Assembly: GCA_038659295.1 (NCBI GenBank)
Contig: JASNGC010000003.1
Coordinates: forward strand, 620,001 to 684,000
Source of the DNA: Enterocytospora artemiae
Taxonomy: Eukaryota > Microsporidia
DNA: 64,000 nt
Direction of reading: 5' to 3'
Each line of letters opens with the position of its first letter. Positions within the stretch are counted from its first letter, which is position 1. The notes beneath the pieces are model-generated. The model did not search any database. It was given only the letters and a program-made list of their open reading frames with translations, and was not told the DNA's origin. Of the stretch, positions 27,753-36,358 are shown in pieces. The translations under genes were made by a program, and so were the position numbers.

Positions 27753-28727
27753 ATGCCAAACAACAGTTCTGAAGAAGGAGTCAACTTTGACAATGGCTCT
27801 AGTTTCTACAACGACAACCTTGACACGGGGAAACACAATGTAAATATGTCGCACAGCAGTCCTCCAGTAGTGTATGTGTATAAATATGTCGTGCTGCAGA
27901 ATCCAGTCACCCTCCAGGATGTCATCCCCTTTATAGCCGTCTTTGCCATATATTGTGTGGTGATACACACCTTCTTTACCATTCTCAAGAAAATTCATAG
28001 ACAATCATACAACTTCCTTATATTTACTTTTGTGGCGATATTTCCCCCACTCACCATGCTGATCCTGTCAGACTACCCGTTTCTCATTCTGTGGGGATTT
28101 CTATTTGCTTTTATGCTGTATTGTCTGAGAATTTGTTTTTCGACCTCCTTGCTTGCAAAAGAGAAGCCTAAAACAATATATCAACTGTTCAGGTCGATCT
28201 TCATGCTCACGAACGCAGGAATCTGCCTGGGCCAGGTGTCTGTGGTGTTCTCAACACTGGTGTACCCCAAGAGCATCAAGATGTCTCTAAGGATTCTGAT
28301 CTACTTTTTATACTTTGCCGTGTTCTGTAGAGAGGTTATGATTAATTTAAGCAAGATCATGGCCCATACAACCGGATTCTACAATAAGGATGGGATCCCT
28401 GGCAGACAGGAGGACACATCCAAGTGCATGATATGCATAGAGGCTCTTGGGGATAGTGACGGTCACAGCAACAGCCCTTTCGAATCGAAAGTTATTACCC
28501 TTTCCTGTGGACACTCTTTCCATAACGGGTGCCTGAAGGGTTGGACGCTCATAGGGAATAACAAGCACTGTATTTACTGTAAGCGAGGAATCGACATGTC
28601 CATTATAGAGCCCGACATGTGGATGAAGGCAGAGTTGGCAGTCAAGCCCTTGATGAATGGGCTGAGATCCTCGATATCGTTCTTGGTTGTTCTATACTTG
28701 TATATGGTTGTGAGGTTAAGATCCTAA
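27753..28727 (+). CDS. RNF121/RNF175-like membrane RING E3 ligase
   Basis: 324 residues. Several membrane helices lie between residues 50 and 210, then a RING of the C-H2 type from about residue 225 (CMICIEAL, then LSCGHSFHNGCLKGW, then CIYCK), and one more hydrophobic helix at the C-terminus. The order of membrane region, RING with HxxH then GW, and a WMK segment after it matches RNF121/RNF175, ER/Golgi ubiquitin ligases of membrane-protein quality control. The ATG at 27753 follows a CCCCC run; upstream in-frame codons offer no ATG. Confidence 0.78.
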   Translation: MPNNSSEEGVNFDNGSSFYNDNLDTGKHNVNMSHSSPPVVYVYKYVVLQNPVTLQDVIPFIAVFAIYCVVIHTFFTILKKIHRQSYNFLIFTFVAIFPPLTMLILSDYPFLILWGFLFAFMLYCLRICFSTSLLAKEKPKTIYQLFRSIFMLTNAGICLGQVSVVFSTLVYPKSIKMSLRILIYFLYFAVFCREVMINLSKIMAHTTGFYNKDGIPGRQEDTSKCMICIEALGDSDGHSNSPFESKVITLSCGHSFHNGCLKGWTLIGNNKHCIYCKRGIDMSIIEPDMWMKAELAVKPLMNGLRSSISFLVVLYLYMVVRLRS

Positions 28728-29031
28728 GAATCAATAAAATGAATTTAAAAGACAATGATTTTAGCTCCGTAGAAGTAAAGAAGTAACTTTCAGCACGAGG
28801 TATTGTTTTACATAGTAACACCGATATGTCTGCATTTTATTGACTCTCTATGCAGTCATGCATACAAACTAACTTCCAAATCATAGATATGTGATATATT
28901 TGCTTGGTTCTGTCTGAATACACACAGAATGCCTAGTTGTCTTGCTCTGCTGTTGAAATCTTTATATTTTTTAATTATCTACTTTTGGAAATTTTGCATA
29001 AGAATAAAAGTTGGTTTTTATGGGCCCATAT
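28728..29031. other. Intergenic gap, no feature seen
   Basis: About 300 bp of AT-rich sequence between two plus-strand membrane-protein genes. AATAAAATG follows the first stop as a likely poly(A) signal, and GGGCCC at 29022-29027 lies between two candidate ATGs of the next gene. Confidence 0.4.
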
Positions 29032-29682
29032 ATGGCAGAAAGTCATACCGAAAGTTATACTGATTCCTTGTACAAGAAGATAGCTCCTACTTTGGTAGAT
29101 CTTATGCTTGAAAGGCTGATAAACATCTTTAAAAGTTTTATTCCGGATATTGTGCATGATTCCAGTTTTCAAATATGCTTTATTATGAGCATGGTTTCTA
29201 TTATACTTTTTTTGTATCTGATCAACCAATTTGTGATTCGACAGTTCACCAAAATATTCGACAACGTTTACAAGTGTGTGCTGATTATAACTATAATACA
29301 ATGCATTTTGTTTTGGACAGGTGGGTTATACAAGATCATGCAACTTTTTGGATATAAGATCCTTACCTCTGAATCACCCTATTATGATATATTCAAATAC
29401 TCCTGTGAGTCTACTCTTATTTGTCTTGCTTGCACAACAACTTTCGTGTGTCTCCATTGGATTTTCTTTGCTATGAAACCCAGTGCCACTTCCTCTGTAA
29501 ATGATGAAAACCTACCAGAGGGTTTAGATTGTGATATGGAAGAAGAAGATGAGTATGTCCACCCTTCCCCCTTTCGATATGTTCCGGAGCTGTGGGAATC
29601 ACTATCAAAACTATTTAGCTATCATATAGATCACAACAACTACAATGTGGATAATGATGGACTGAAGGCACTTTGCATATAA
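29032..29682 (+). CDS. Hypothetical three-pass membrane protein
   Basis: 216 residues. Three hydrophobic segments are visible, at about 46-66 (ICFIMSMVSIILFLYLI), 82-98 (VLIITIIQCILFW) and 127-148 (STLICLACTTTFVCLHWIFF), followed by an acidic cytosolic-type tail. No family is recognised. An ATG at 29020 would add four residues; the ATG at 29032 has CCC 4 nt upstream and is preferred. It follows the RING protein gene in the same direction. Confidence 0.6.
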   Translation: MAESHTESYTDSLYKKIAPTLVDLMLERLINIFKSFIPDIVHDSSFQICFIMSMVSIILFLYLINQFVIRQFTKIFDNVYKCVLIITIIQCILFWTGGLYKIMQLFGYKILTSESPYYDIFKYSCESTLICLACTTTFVCLHWIFFAMKPSATSSVNDENLPEGLDCDMEEEDEYVHPSPFRYVPELWESLSKLFSYHIDHNNYNVDNDGLKALCI

Positions 29683-29913
29683 CAGCAAATTTCTGATATG
29701 AAATAGATGAACCCATGCCAATAGATATATATGCATTACTGCTCATATTCAAGAACTTATCCATGTGTTTGCCCGACCTTTGCCTGCTAAATAACTCAAA
29801 TGGAAGTTTATCGACTATTGCTAGTCTAAAATATCATTTATACTCTAAATATTAACCCAATCTTTTAGACGGCCAGCATCAATAAAACACTTCAATTATA
29901 TATATTTTTACAT

Positions 29914-31152
29914 TTATTTAGTTTCGAAAATCCTCTTCAGAATTTCTCTGAGCTCCTCCAAAATACCCTCAAGTAGGTTGTGATTTACTTTTAGGGGCAC
30001 GTTGAGTAGCCTCTGCAAGTCCCGCACAAAGTACGAGCTTGTCTGCCCAGAATGCTTTAACTTACACATACAATCAAATATGGCTATTACTGTGTCATAT
30101 TTAGCAGCTAAAGAATCTTCCTCAAAGGGTTCCCGAGAGTTTCCTGTCTGTCTTGAAGTTGATAATTTATCCGCTTCAAGTGGAGACCTGAACGAAGTAG
30201 CTGCAGAATGCACACCTGAACTAAACGGTAGGTCCATCCCATCCTTGGGCTTAGAAGATCCATCGATATTTCCTGGAGAAACAGGTTTTAAACATCTAAG
30301 CCCATCATCTCCCACCCTGTCATTCAGCATTTGCGTCTCGTTCATTATATGCTTGCTTAGAAATACCAAGAGGGAGAAAAGTAGTTTGTCGTACTCTGCA
30401 ATACCGCTCTTTAGTTCCTCCAATTCCTTTTCTGCAATCTTACGCTGCTTCTCTAGTTCCTTTATATGGAGTGCCTTCTTTTCCCGCGACTTCTTGGCTG
30501 CCAGGCGATTTTTCTCTTTCTTCCAAAGAGTCCTCATCTCGTTTATATCTCCATTGTTGTTGTTATATGCCAGCATGTTCATTAGCTCATCATCATCGAA
30601 TTTCTCGGACAAATTAAAATTGTAGTTTGGATCAATCCTGTGGAGCAATGGTTTAGAATCGCTGGGACCCATGGCGTTCTGGGTGATATAGTCTTTCTCC
30701 TGCAAACTCAAATCATTTGAATGATATTCTGATTTGGCTGGGTTGTATTGAATGGAGTTTTGGGCGTATGGATCAGCTTGAACACCTGCTATCTTTTGCT
30801 CTGCAAGCAATGTCTTATCGGCAAAGCCGGGAATATACTGAGTGGGCCCAGCATTCGTGTCTTCAAATCCTTCGGGACGATACGAAAATTGGTTTGGAAG
30901 TGGAGACACCTGATCATAGCTACCGTTCTTAATAACCTGGTTTAGGCACTGAATGCCCTCTAGCTTTGGTGTTTTCACTCCCTGATCGTAAACAATACGG
31001 TGATTCTTATCAACATTACCTAGGTCGTCATAGGATACCGGCATCCCCCAGGCATCATCCAAATTCGAGAATACCTTTGTGCTGTGACCTGCAGTTCTAG
31101 AACCATTTATTGTGCTTTGCTGAATCCGGTATTGGTCCTTTTTATTTTCCAT
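29914..31152 (-). CDS. bZIP transcription factor
   Basis: 412 residues with a basic-leucine zipper near residues 200-260. The basic region reads KKEKNRLAAKKSREKK, containing the invariant Asn and Arg (N-x-x-AA-x-x-S-R), and is followed by a leucine-heptad coiled coil (IKELEKQRKIAEKELEELK). The flanks are Asn/Ser-rich and disordered. It probably binds AP-1/CRE-type sites as a dimer. CCC with one base spacing precedes the ATG. Confidence 0.85.
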   Translation of the reverse strand: MENKKDQYRIQQSTINGSRTAGHSTKVFSNLDDAWGMPVSYDDLGNVDKNHRIVYDQGVKTPKLEGIQCLNQVIKNGSYDQVSPLPNQFSYRPEGFEDTNAGPTQYIPGFADKTLLAEQKIAGVQADPYAQNSIQYNPAKSEYHSNDLSLQEKDYITQNAMGPSDSKPLLHRIDPNYNFNLSEKFDDDELMNMLAYNNNNGDINEMRTLWKKEKNRLAAKKSREKKALHIKELEKQRKIAEKELEELKSGIAEYDKLLFSLLVFLSKHIMNETQMLNDRVGDDGLRCLKPVSPGNIDGSSKPKDGMDLPFSSGVHSAATSFRSPLEADKLSTSRQTGNSREPFEEDSLAAKYDTVIAIFDCMCKLKHSGQTSSYFVRDLQRLLNVPLKVNHNLLEGILEELREILKRIFETK

Positions 31153-31811
31153 TGGGTGTCAGTATAATATTTTGTTGTTAAATATGAAGTGACGCAACTG
31201 TTTCTATTTAGGGAAATCAAAATATTAATTATTTAATTTTCCTGCAAAATTAATCTGTATGGACAAGCACATATAAACAACAACACCACCCTGTACCCAG
31301 ATATTTTTTATGTTTCAGAAAGGTTTTAGAATAAAGCATGATCCATACTTCCCAATATGGATATTAACAAATTAATTGCATTAAGTAGAATCAAACAAAT
31401 GCGGAATTCTCTGGACTAGAATTGTTCTCGAGGATTTCAATGCATTACTAAGATTCGAGGTAATTATGTAGCCGTGTTCAGCATCTCAATAATGTACCAA
31501 GGTTTTATTGTTTTGTGATTTTATCAGTACTTTTAAATATCATCAGCCTGGTGTTATGCAGTGCCTTAAAAAATACATTCCATAGCTTAAAATGAAAAAT
31601 TGTTTTTCAAGAACCTGATGGTACCTTGGGTGTTGCTCTGAGTTTTGAGCTGGTGTTTTTACTAACTCGAACCTCAAGAATATTCAAGCTGTCTGAATCT
31701 GTATCCAATACCTTTATCTACATTTGTATTGTTTTTATTGGCTATATTAATTTTGGTTGAAACACAAATATTTATCAATATTTTAGCATAAAGTTTAGTT
31801 TTGTTCCCTGG
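31153..31811. other. Long divergent intergenic region
   Basis: 659 bp between the bZIP gene (minus) and the Rho-like GTPase (plus), the second longest gene-free stretch in the window. A perfect TACTAAC lies near 31664 but no donor or exon pairs with it. CCC at 31806-31808 precedes the GTPase ATG. I see no tRNA or ORF. Confidence 0.4.
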
Positions 31812-32540
31812 ATGACACAGTTTGGAAGAGGAGTTCTTGATGATGAAATTACAGGACAGGAACCTGACATTAAGATTGTATTTGTTGGTGACCATGGAAG
31901 TGGGAAGACCGAGATAATTACTTCGTTCCTACACATTTCGTCCCGTAACAAGCCTACTCTTTTTGACAACTATGTGTACAAAATGAAGATCAAGGGAAGG
32001 CTGGATGGGAATAAAAATGACGAGTCAGAGAGCTCGACAATAATCGATTCCTCAATTACACAGGCTGACGATTCGAATGTGTATAGGTGCATAACCTTGC
32101 ATATTTGCGATACCTCTGGCAAGGATGATTTTCAGAGATTGAAGCAACTGGGGTATCTATCTGCAGATGTGTTTGTTCTCTGCATTGACTCCACAAGGCT
32201 AATTCCAAATGAGAAACTGATGAAGGAATATGTTGCTAAGATAAAAGAGGCACAGATTCCGATATTATTGTGCATTACAAAGTGTGATAAGATAGAGGGC
32301 AGACCAAAGAAAAGATTTTCGCATAAGAAAGGACAGGCTGAGGAGCAAAAAAAGCAGGACAAATACTCTGATGTGAAGGAAGCAGCATGCAGGTTTGTTG
32401 CTGAGTGTTCTTTAAGTGGACTGTGTATGGTGACATCAAGAAAGAGGGGAAGCCTGAAGGAGCTATTTTTCAATGCCGTGAAGATTGTAGAGCATGTAAG
32501 GCAGGAAGAAGAGACAGTTAGATGCTGCAGCTGCTGCTAG
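31812..32540 (+). CDS. Rho-like small GTPase with atypical G1 and G3 motifs
   Basis: 242 residues with a Ras-superfamily fold from about residue 18. G1 is GDHGSGKT (26-33), G3 is DTSGKDD (100-106), and G4 is TKCD (157-160). The LKQLGYLSADVFVLCID segment after G3 resembles Rho proteins. The residue equal to Ras Gly12 is His28 and that equal to Gln61 is Lys104, both expected to weaken GTP hydrolysis. An acidic insertion lies at 65-90 before G3 and a basic one follows G4. It ends CCSCC, suitable for prenylation and palmitoylation. CCC lies 3 nt upstream of the ATG. Confidence 0.8.
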   Translation: MTQFGRGVLDDEITGQEPDIKIVFVGDHGSGKTEIITSFLHISSRNKPTLFDNYVYKMKIKGRLDGNKNDESESSTIIDSSITQADDSNVYRCITLHICDTSGKDDFQRLKQLGYLSADVFVLCIDSTRLIPNEKLMKEYVAKIKEAQIPILLCITKCDKIEGRPKKRFSHKKGQAEEQKKQDKYSDVKEAACRFVAECSLSGLCMVTSRKRGSLKELFFNAVKIVEHVRQEEETVRCCSCC

Positions 32541-32798
32541 GATGGAATAAATCTACCATTAAAGGCAGTGATTTACTTGGCCAAGAATTTTTAAACAGCT
32601 TCTCACAGCACTTTCCAGGGGGCCAATCAAAATGGAGTTTTAAACTGCATGTCAGACGGGTGGATACCTCTAGCTAATGTCTTCTGGAGCAACTTAAAGC
32701 ATTTAAATTCAATTCTCAACAATTTATTTTGGAAATCCAACTAAATATGGACGGTATTATGGAGATCTTACATAGCCATGTATTCCACTGAGTGTGAT

Positions 32799-33149
32799 CT
32801 AATAACCTGAAACCCCCCACGGATAGATGTATATTTCTGTTCTGTTCTTAAATAGGCTATACTCAGTTGTAGGATCTGTAGCCTTAAAGGAAAAGCCAAA
32901 TTTGTTTCTTTTAGAATCAATTATGCTCAAATAAAACGTTGATCCTGTTTCGCTCTTTGTATCATCTGTATAATTGCCAGAAGCTGTTCTGGACCATTTT
33001 CTTAAATCGGCTGTTTGTTCATATTCGTGGAGTATCCTGTACTCTACCTGATCCATAATTTCCACCTTCCAGCCCTTAAGGCCCGCCAATTTAGAAATAT
33101 AATATTTTGGAATTTGAGTGAGGACATGCAATTCTACAGGGCTTTCCAT
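32799..33149 (-). CDS. Hypothetical protein
   Basis: 116 residues from an ATG at 33149. It is polar with a strand-rich second half (STFYLSIIDSKRNKFGFSFK) and an aromatic end (YIYPWGVSGY). It has no cysteine, membrane segment or signal peptide. No family is recognised. It converges with the Rho-like GTPase gene and lies 200 bp downstream of the next minus-strand gene. Confidence 0.55.
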   Translation of the reverse strand: MESPVELHVLTQIPKYYISKLAGLKGWKVEIMDQVEYRILHEYEQTADLRKWSRTASGNYTDDTKSETGSTFYLSIIDSKRNKFGFSFKATDPTTEYSLFKNRTEIYIYPWGVSGY

Positions 33150-33353
33150 CTATGGTAGAGGGTTACCTAAACAATTAATTCTTAAGGGATCTCAGGGATG
33201 GAAAACAAAAGCCACAGATCAAAATCCAATAACACATTGGTCTAACATTCTATAACAATTTTTCGAATTAATTTAATATATAAAAAATCTTCTATTTGTG
33301 TAACATGGAAACTCGTCCAAGCAAGACATATAAATATACAATAATACAGATGT

Positions 33354-33914
33354 TTAGATAGTGCACTCATCAACCTCGCCAACTACGATTACTTTCACTT
33401 CTTTTGGCTGGTTTCTTTTGTCCTCAAAGTAATAGTGTACCATAACACACACGATATTCACCACCAATATTACTATACTAAGCCACTTGCTAATAATCAT
33501 CAGAAGGCTCATCAAGCTCTTCAAGTTGTTCCAGCTCATCAAGCTCCCCAAGTTGCTCCAGCCCATCGAACCAGTAAAACCGGCAAATGGGGGAAAAAAC
33601 TGCCCAGTAACAAAGAAAAGGACAATATTCATCAACAAGCTTAGAAATGCTGATTTGGATATCTCCACACAGGTATTATTGTCGATGTTTGATCTGCCTT
33701 CAACGACCTCCAAGTAAATCAGCTTGACAAGCTTGAATGTCATTGGAATTGAGAATCTGACATGTCTAATCAATGATTTGATACACTGATAGCATGAAAA
33801 GTAGTACAGCAATGACCAAAGCCCATAGGTCATGTAGCTATAGCAAGTCTTGATGCCGTTGAACACTGGCCCATCAAAGAACGAGGTTGATACTTTTTGC
33901 TCCACACCACTCAT
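33354..33914 (-). CDS. Hypothetical multi-pass membrane protein with a short tandem repeat
   Basis: 186 residues with about four hydrophobic segments (near 25-45, 87-106, 132-160) and short polar ends. Two imperfect 27-bp tandem copies at 33509-33562 encode a nine-residue repeat of the form M-S/G-W-N/S-N-L-K/G-S-L just before the last membrane segment. No family is recognised. CCCCC lies 4 nt before the ATG, which supports the start. Confidence 0.6.
   Translation of the reverse strand: MSGVEQKVSTSFFDGPVFNGIKTCYSYMTYGLWSLLYYFSCYQCIKSLIRHVRFSIPMTFKLVKLIYLEVVEGRSNIDNNTCVEISKSAFLSLLMNIVLFFVTGQFFPPFAGFTGSMGWSNLGSLMSWNNLKSLMSLLMIISKWLSIVILVVNIVCVMVHYYFEDKRNQPKEVKVIVVGEVDECTI
33509..33562. repeat. 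27-bp tandem repeat, two copies
   Basis: Copies at 33509-33535 and 33536-33562 differ at three positions. They lie inside the membrane-protein gene on the minus strand and keep the frame. A degenerate third unit may begin at 33563. Confidence 0.7.
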
Positions 33915-34148
33915 TTTTGGGGGAGGAAGTAATTTTTTCGTAAATAGATATTTTGATCAAAAAGTGAATTTTTTACTATTACACGATATGTTGTGCCATA
34001 TGTCTATACTGTGTCTTGGCAAGCACAAATCCATTCTTCTTCGACTTATTTCTTATTTCGGAATATTAACTTTTTAGAAAATTTTTGCAATCTATTAAAT
34101 ATCTGTAAATTGAAAATCATATCGGCAGTTGATTTGATCGTGATCAGA

Positions 34149-34454
34149 TTATTGATGGCTATATTGATTATCATATAATTCCCCATTACCCACAAAGCTG
34201 CGTGGTTTGAAAATCCCACATTTTGATGTTTTTGACATCCGGTTGAGCACATATGAATCAATTTGGAGACCTACAGCATCTTTGGCACCGAGGATCTGCC
34301 TGTTTATGTGGTTGATATACCATCCTGATTCATACTGAACATCGTCAACCACTTCTATGCCTAGCGACATGCATTCTCTTTTCCAGTTATTTTTCTGCCA
34401 TTTTCTAGCCCATGGAAAACTATGCTTCTCTCCTAAATAATCTTCTACTTTCAT
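34149..34454 (-). CDS. Possible small protein overlapping the NUP54-like start
   Basis: A minus-strand frame of 101 residues from an ATG at 34454, overlapping the first 43 bp of the divergent Nup54-like gene. A shorter start at 34370 would avoid the overlap and give 73 residues. The composition is protein-like (GIEVVDDVQYESGWYINHIN) and no other gene fills this 500 bp gap. No CCC precedes either start and no family is recognised, so it remains doubtful. Confidence 0.35.
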   Translation of the reverse strand: MKVEDYLGEKHSFPWARKWQKNNWKRECMSLGIEVVDDVQYESGWYINHINRQILGAKDAVGLQIDSYVLNRMSKTSKCGIFKPRSFVGNGELYDNQYSHQ

Positions 34455-34963
34455 ATCACTCCGATTCCCCAAGCTATAAGTTCACCTATGTTTTCTACAA
34501 TATAGTGAACACCCCGGTTTCAAAGCCAGATTATCTTACGGACGAGCAGTGGAGGAATCTGTACAGGGGAGAATACCTTCTACCTGTAGTTCTGAACAGG
34601 GATGGTGTGCTGAAGAGGAAGCAGATGCAGAACGAGTTGATACTGAAGCTAAATGCCAGCAAATACTCTCTGCTGAAGCGAATTGATGGTTTGAAGCTGC
34701 TAAAGGAGAAGATCCGCATTAGATTCCAGCAAATACGTGTTCTATATCGTAAGGTGGTAAGAATGTATGTGGATACGAGTGCCACAATGAATATCACACT
34801 AAATATGGCGAATATTGTGCTAAGAGATCCTTTTGTAGTTTCCACAGAGTGCATTCCATATCTGATTTCCCAGAAAAGGACACTGAAGGACTTGGAGGTG
34901 GAAGTAGCAGAAGAGTTAAGGAAGGTTGAATCAAAAGCAAGAAATGATTTATTAAATATGTAG
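34412..34963 (+). CDS. NUP54: Nucleoporin, Nup54/Nup57 C-terminal domain
   Basis: 183 residues. Residues 22-60 match the Nup54/Nup57 conserved block (YKFTYVFYNIVN, a DEQW motif, then LLPVVL and a basic KRKQMQNE stretch); the rest is coiled coil from about 65 to 110 and 145 to 183, as in the domain that assembles the central-channel Nup62 complex. The FG-repeat region is absent, so the protein is far shorter than fungal Nup57 (about 540). CCC abuts the ATG, so the start looks real rather than truncated. Confidence 0.7.
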   Translation: MENYASLLNNLLLSYHSDSPSYKFTYVFYNIVNTPVSKPDYLTDEQWRNLYRGEYLLPVVLNRDGVLKRKQMQNELILKLNASKYSLLKRIDGLKLLKEKIRIRFQQIRVLYRKVVRMYVDTSATMNITLNMANIVLRDPFVVSTECIPYLISQKRTLKDLEVEVAEELRKVESKARNDLLNM

Positions 34964-35177
34964 GTTGAAAGCTCACCTTTTACTTTGTCCGATGGTATGT
35001 GTTTAAATATTATTGTTTTTCTGGATGGCCCCTTTGTGTATTGCCACATCTTAAATGTAGTGTATATTTAGATATATGCCATGATCTTGCAGAGTGATCA
35101 GACCTATATTAATATATGTAAGTAATCTACAAAAATTTAAAATCGTACTGATTTTGGTAGATTCTTCTGCCCTCCTT

Positions 35178-35381
35178 ATGATTATTCCGGTTCGTTGCTT
35201 CTCGTGCTCAAAGGAAATTTCATCTCGCCATTCAGACTACTTGAAGTTATTAAAAGAAGGCATGGAGACATCTGCTGCTTTGGATAGTGTCGGGATGAAG
35301 CGTATCTGCTGCAGAAGGATGTTTTTGACTCATGTGGAAATTGCAGATCAGTTGTTGCAGTTTGAAAAGAGAGAGATATAG
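35178..35381 (+). CDS. RPB10: RNA polymerase subunit RPB10 (RPABC5)
   Basis: 67 residues, the usual size. It starts MIIPVRCFSC, the invariant N-terminus of RPB10, and has the CCRRMFLTHVE block with the second zinc ligand pair. RPB10 is a zinc-bound subunit shared by RNA polymerases I, II and III. The open frame extends 28 codons upstream, but the family start is at this ATG, with CCC upstream at 35170-35172. Confidence 0.93.
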   Translation: MIIPVRCFSCSKEISSRHSDYLKLLKEGMETSAALDSVGMKRICCRRMFLTHVEIADQLLQFEKREI

Positions 35382-35499
35382 GAAATAAATTACTAGTGCT
35401 TGGATAATTTCTGTATACAAACAAACCAGTTTTACTGGCCGAACCACCCAGTGCAATATACTTGTTTTCCACAGTTTATTTATTTTTCCTCGACCCCCA

Positions 35500-35997
35500 A
35501 TGGTGGAGAGAAGACGTGTTAGACAGAACTCTAATGTGTTTCATACTCTCAGCAAGACACAGATAGTCTCCCTGCGCGATGCATTCAACTTGTTTGACAG
35601 CAACAATGACGGGATCCTGAGTGAAGATGACTTTTCGACCTTTCTGAACTCCATTGGTAATCCACTGGACGGAGCGTCTATAAAGAAGATGATAGAGGAA
35701 ATAAGCCCCAATAAGAACTTTATGACATTTGTTACGATTTTGGGAGAGAAGATGTCCCAGATCAGTGATCTGAGATTAATTGAAGAGAACCTGAAGATTC
35801 TATCAAATGATAGGGGTGGCAGAATAAGGGAATCGGAATTGAGAAAATACCTCGTCACCGGCAATGAATCATCCCCAGGGGATGAGATTTCGGAGGTTGA
35901 TTTTCAACTGCTGATCAAGGGCACGAAGCTGGATGATGAAATGATCGATTGCATGAAGTTGGCAAAGAAGATAAAGCATGGCGAAGTAATTGAATAA
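35500..35997 (+). CDS. Myosin regulatory light chain (EF-hand)
   Basis: 165 residues. After a basic N-terminus (RRRVRQNSNVF, like the segment preceding the phosphorylated serine in regulatory light chains) the first EF hand is intact (DSNNDGILSEDD, residues 33-44). The NFMTFVTILGEKM segment matches the NFTMFLTMFGEKL hallmark of the family. The remaining hands have lost ligands, as is normal for light chains. Calmodulin is excluded by that pattern and by the family motif. It would bind a myosin heavy-chain IQ motif. CCCCC lies immediately upstream of the ATG. Confidence 0.8.
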   Translation: MVERRRVRQNSNVFHTLSKTQIVSLRDAFNLFDSNNDGILSEDDFSTFLNSIGNPLDGASIKKMIEEISPNKNFMTFVTILGEKMSQISDLRLIEENLKILSNDRGGRIRESELRKYLVTGNESSPGDEISEVDFQLLIKGTKLDDEMIDCMKLAKKIKHGEVIE

Positions 35998-36358
35998 AGG
36001 ATGAGAAATATGCAAATTGTGGTTTTGTTTGTTGAAGGAAAAGCCCCATAAGTAAAAGGTTCTCACCAATATACAGATTTTTGAACCATCGTTAATGTGT
36101 AAAGTTGGAAGCACATACTGAAAACACTGGAGTGATGAGGAACACTTAGTTGTGGATTCGACGAACAGAAACACAACAGACTTAGGCTTATTTGATCAGA
36201 GGTTCCTGCACATTTGACCCTGGGATATTCTAACATCAGGCAAAACAAGTTTAATCTCCTGTTCTTGAAAGAGTATTTTTGAGCGGAGCAGGAAATTTGA
36301 TGTGCACTCGAAACGAAACCAGATACATATTGCTTTATTTCAAGTAGAGTAGATTTAT
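35998..36358. other. Intergenic region between convergent genes
   Basis: A 361 bp gap between the 3' ends of the light chain and MCM5 genes. It is not notably AT-rich. An open minus-strand frame here overlaps the light-chain gene and is not called. No other feature is seen. Confidence 0.4.

Noticed and set aside
31660..31680. Perfect TACTAAC branch-site-like sequence in the bZIP/Rho intergenic region
   Set aside because: No donor and no exon on either side; it is 150 bp from the ATG.
35869..36174. A 101-codon minus-strand frame after the light-chain gene
   Set aside because: Overlaps the light-chain coding end and carries no motif; shadow.
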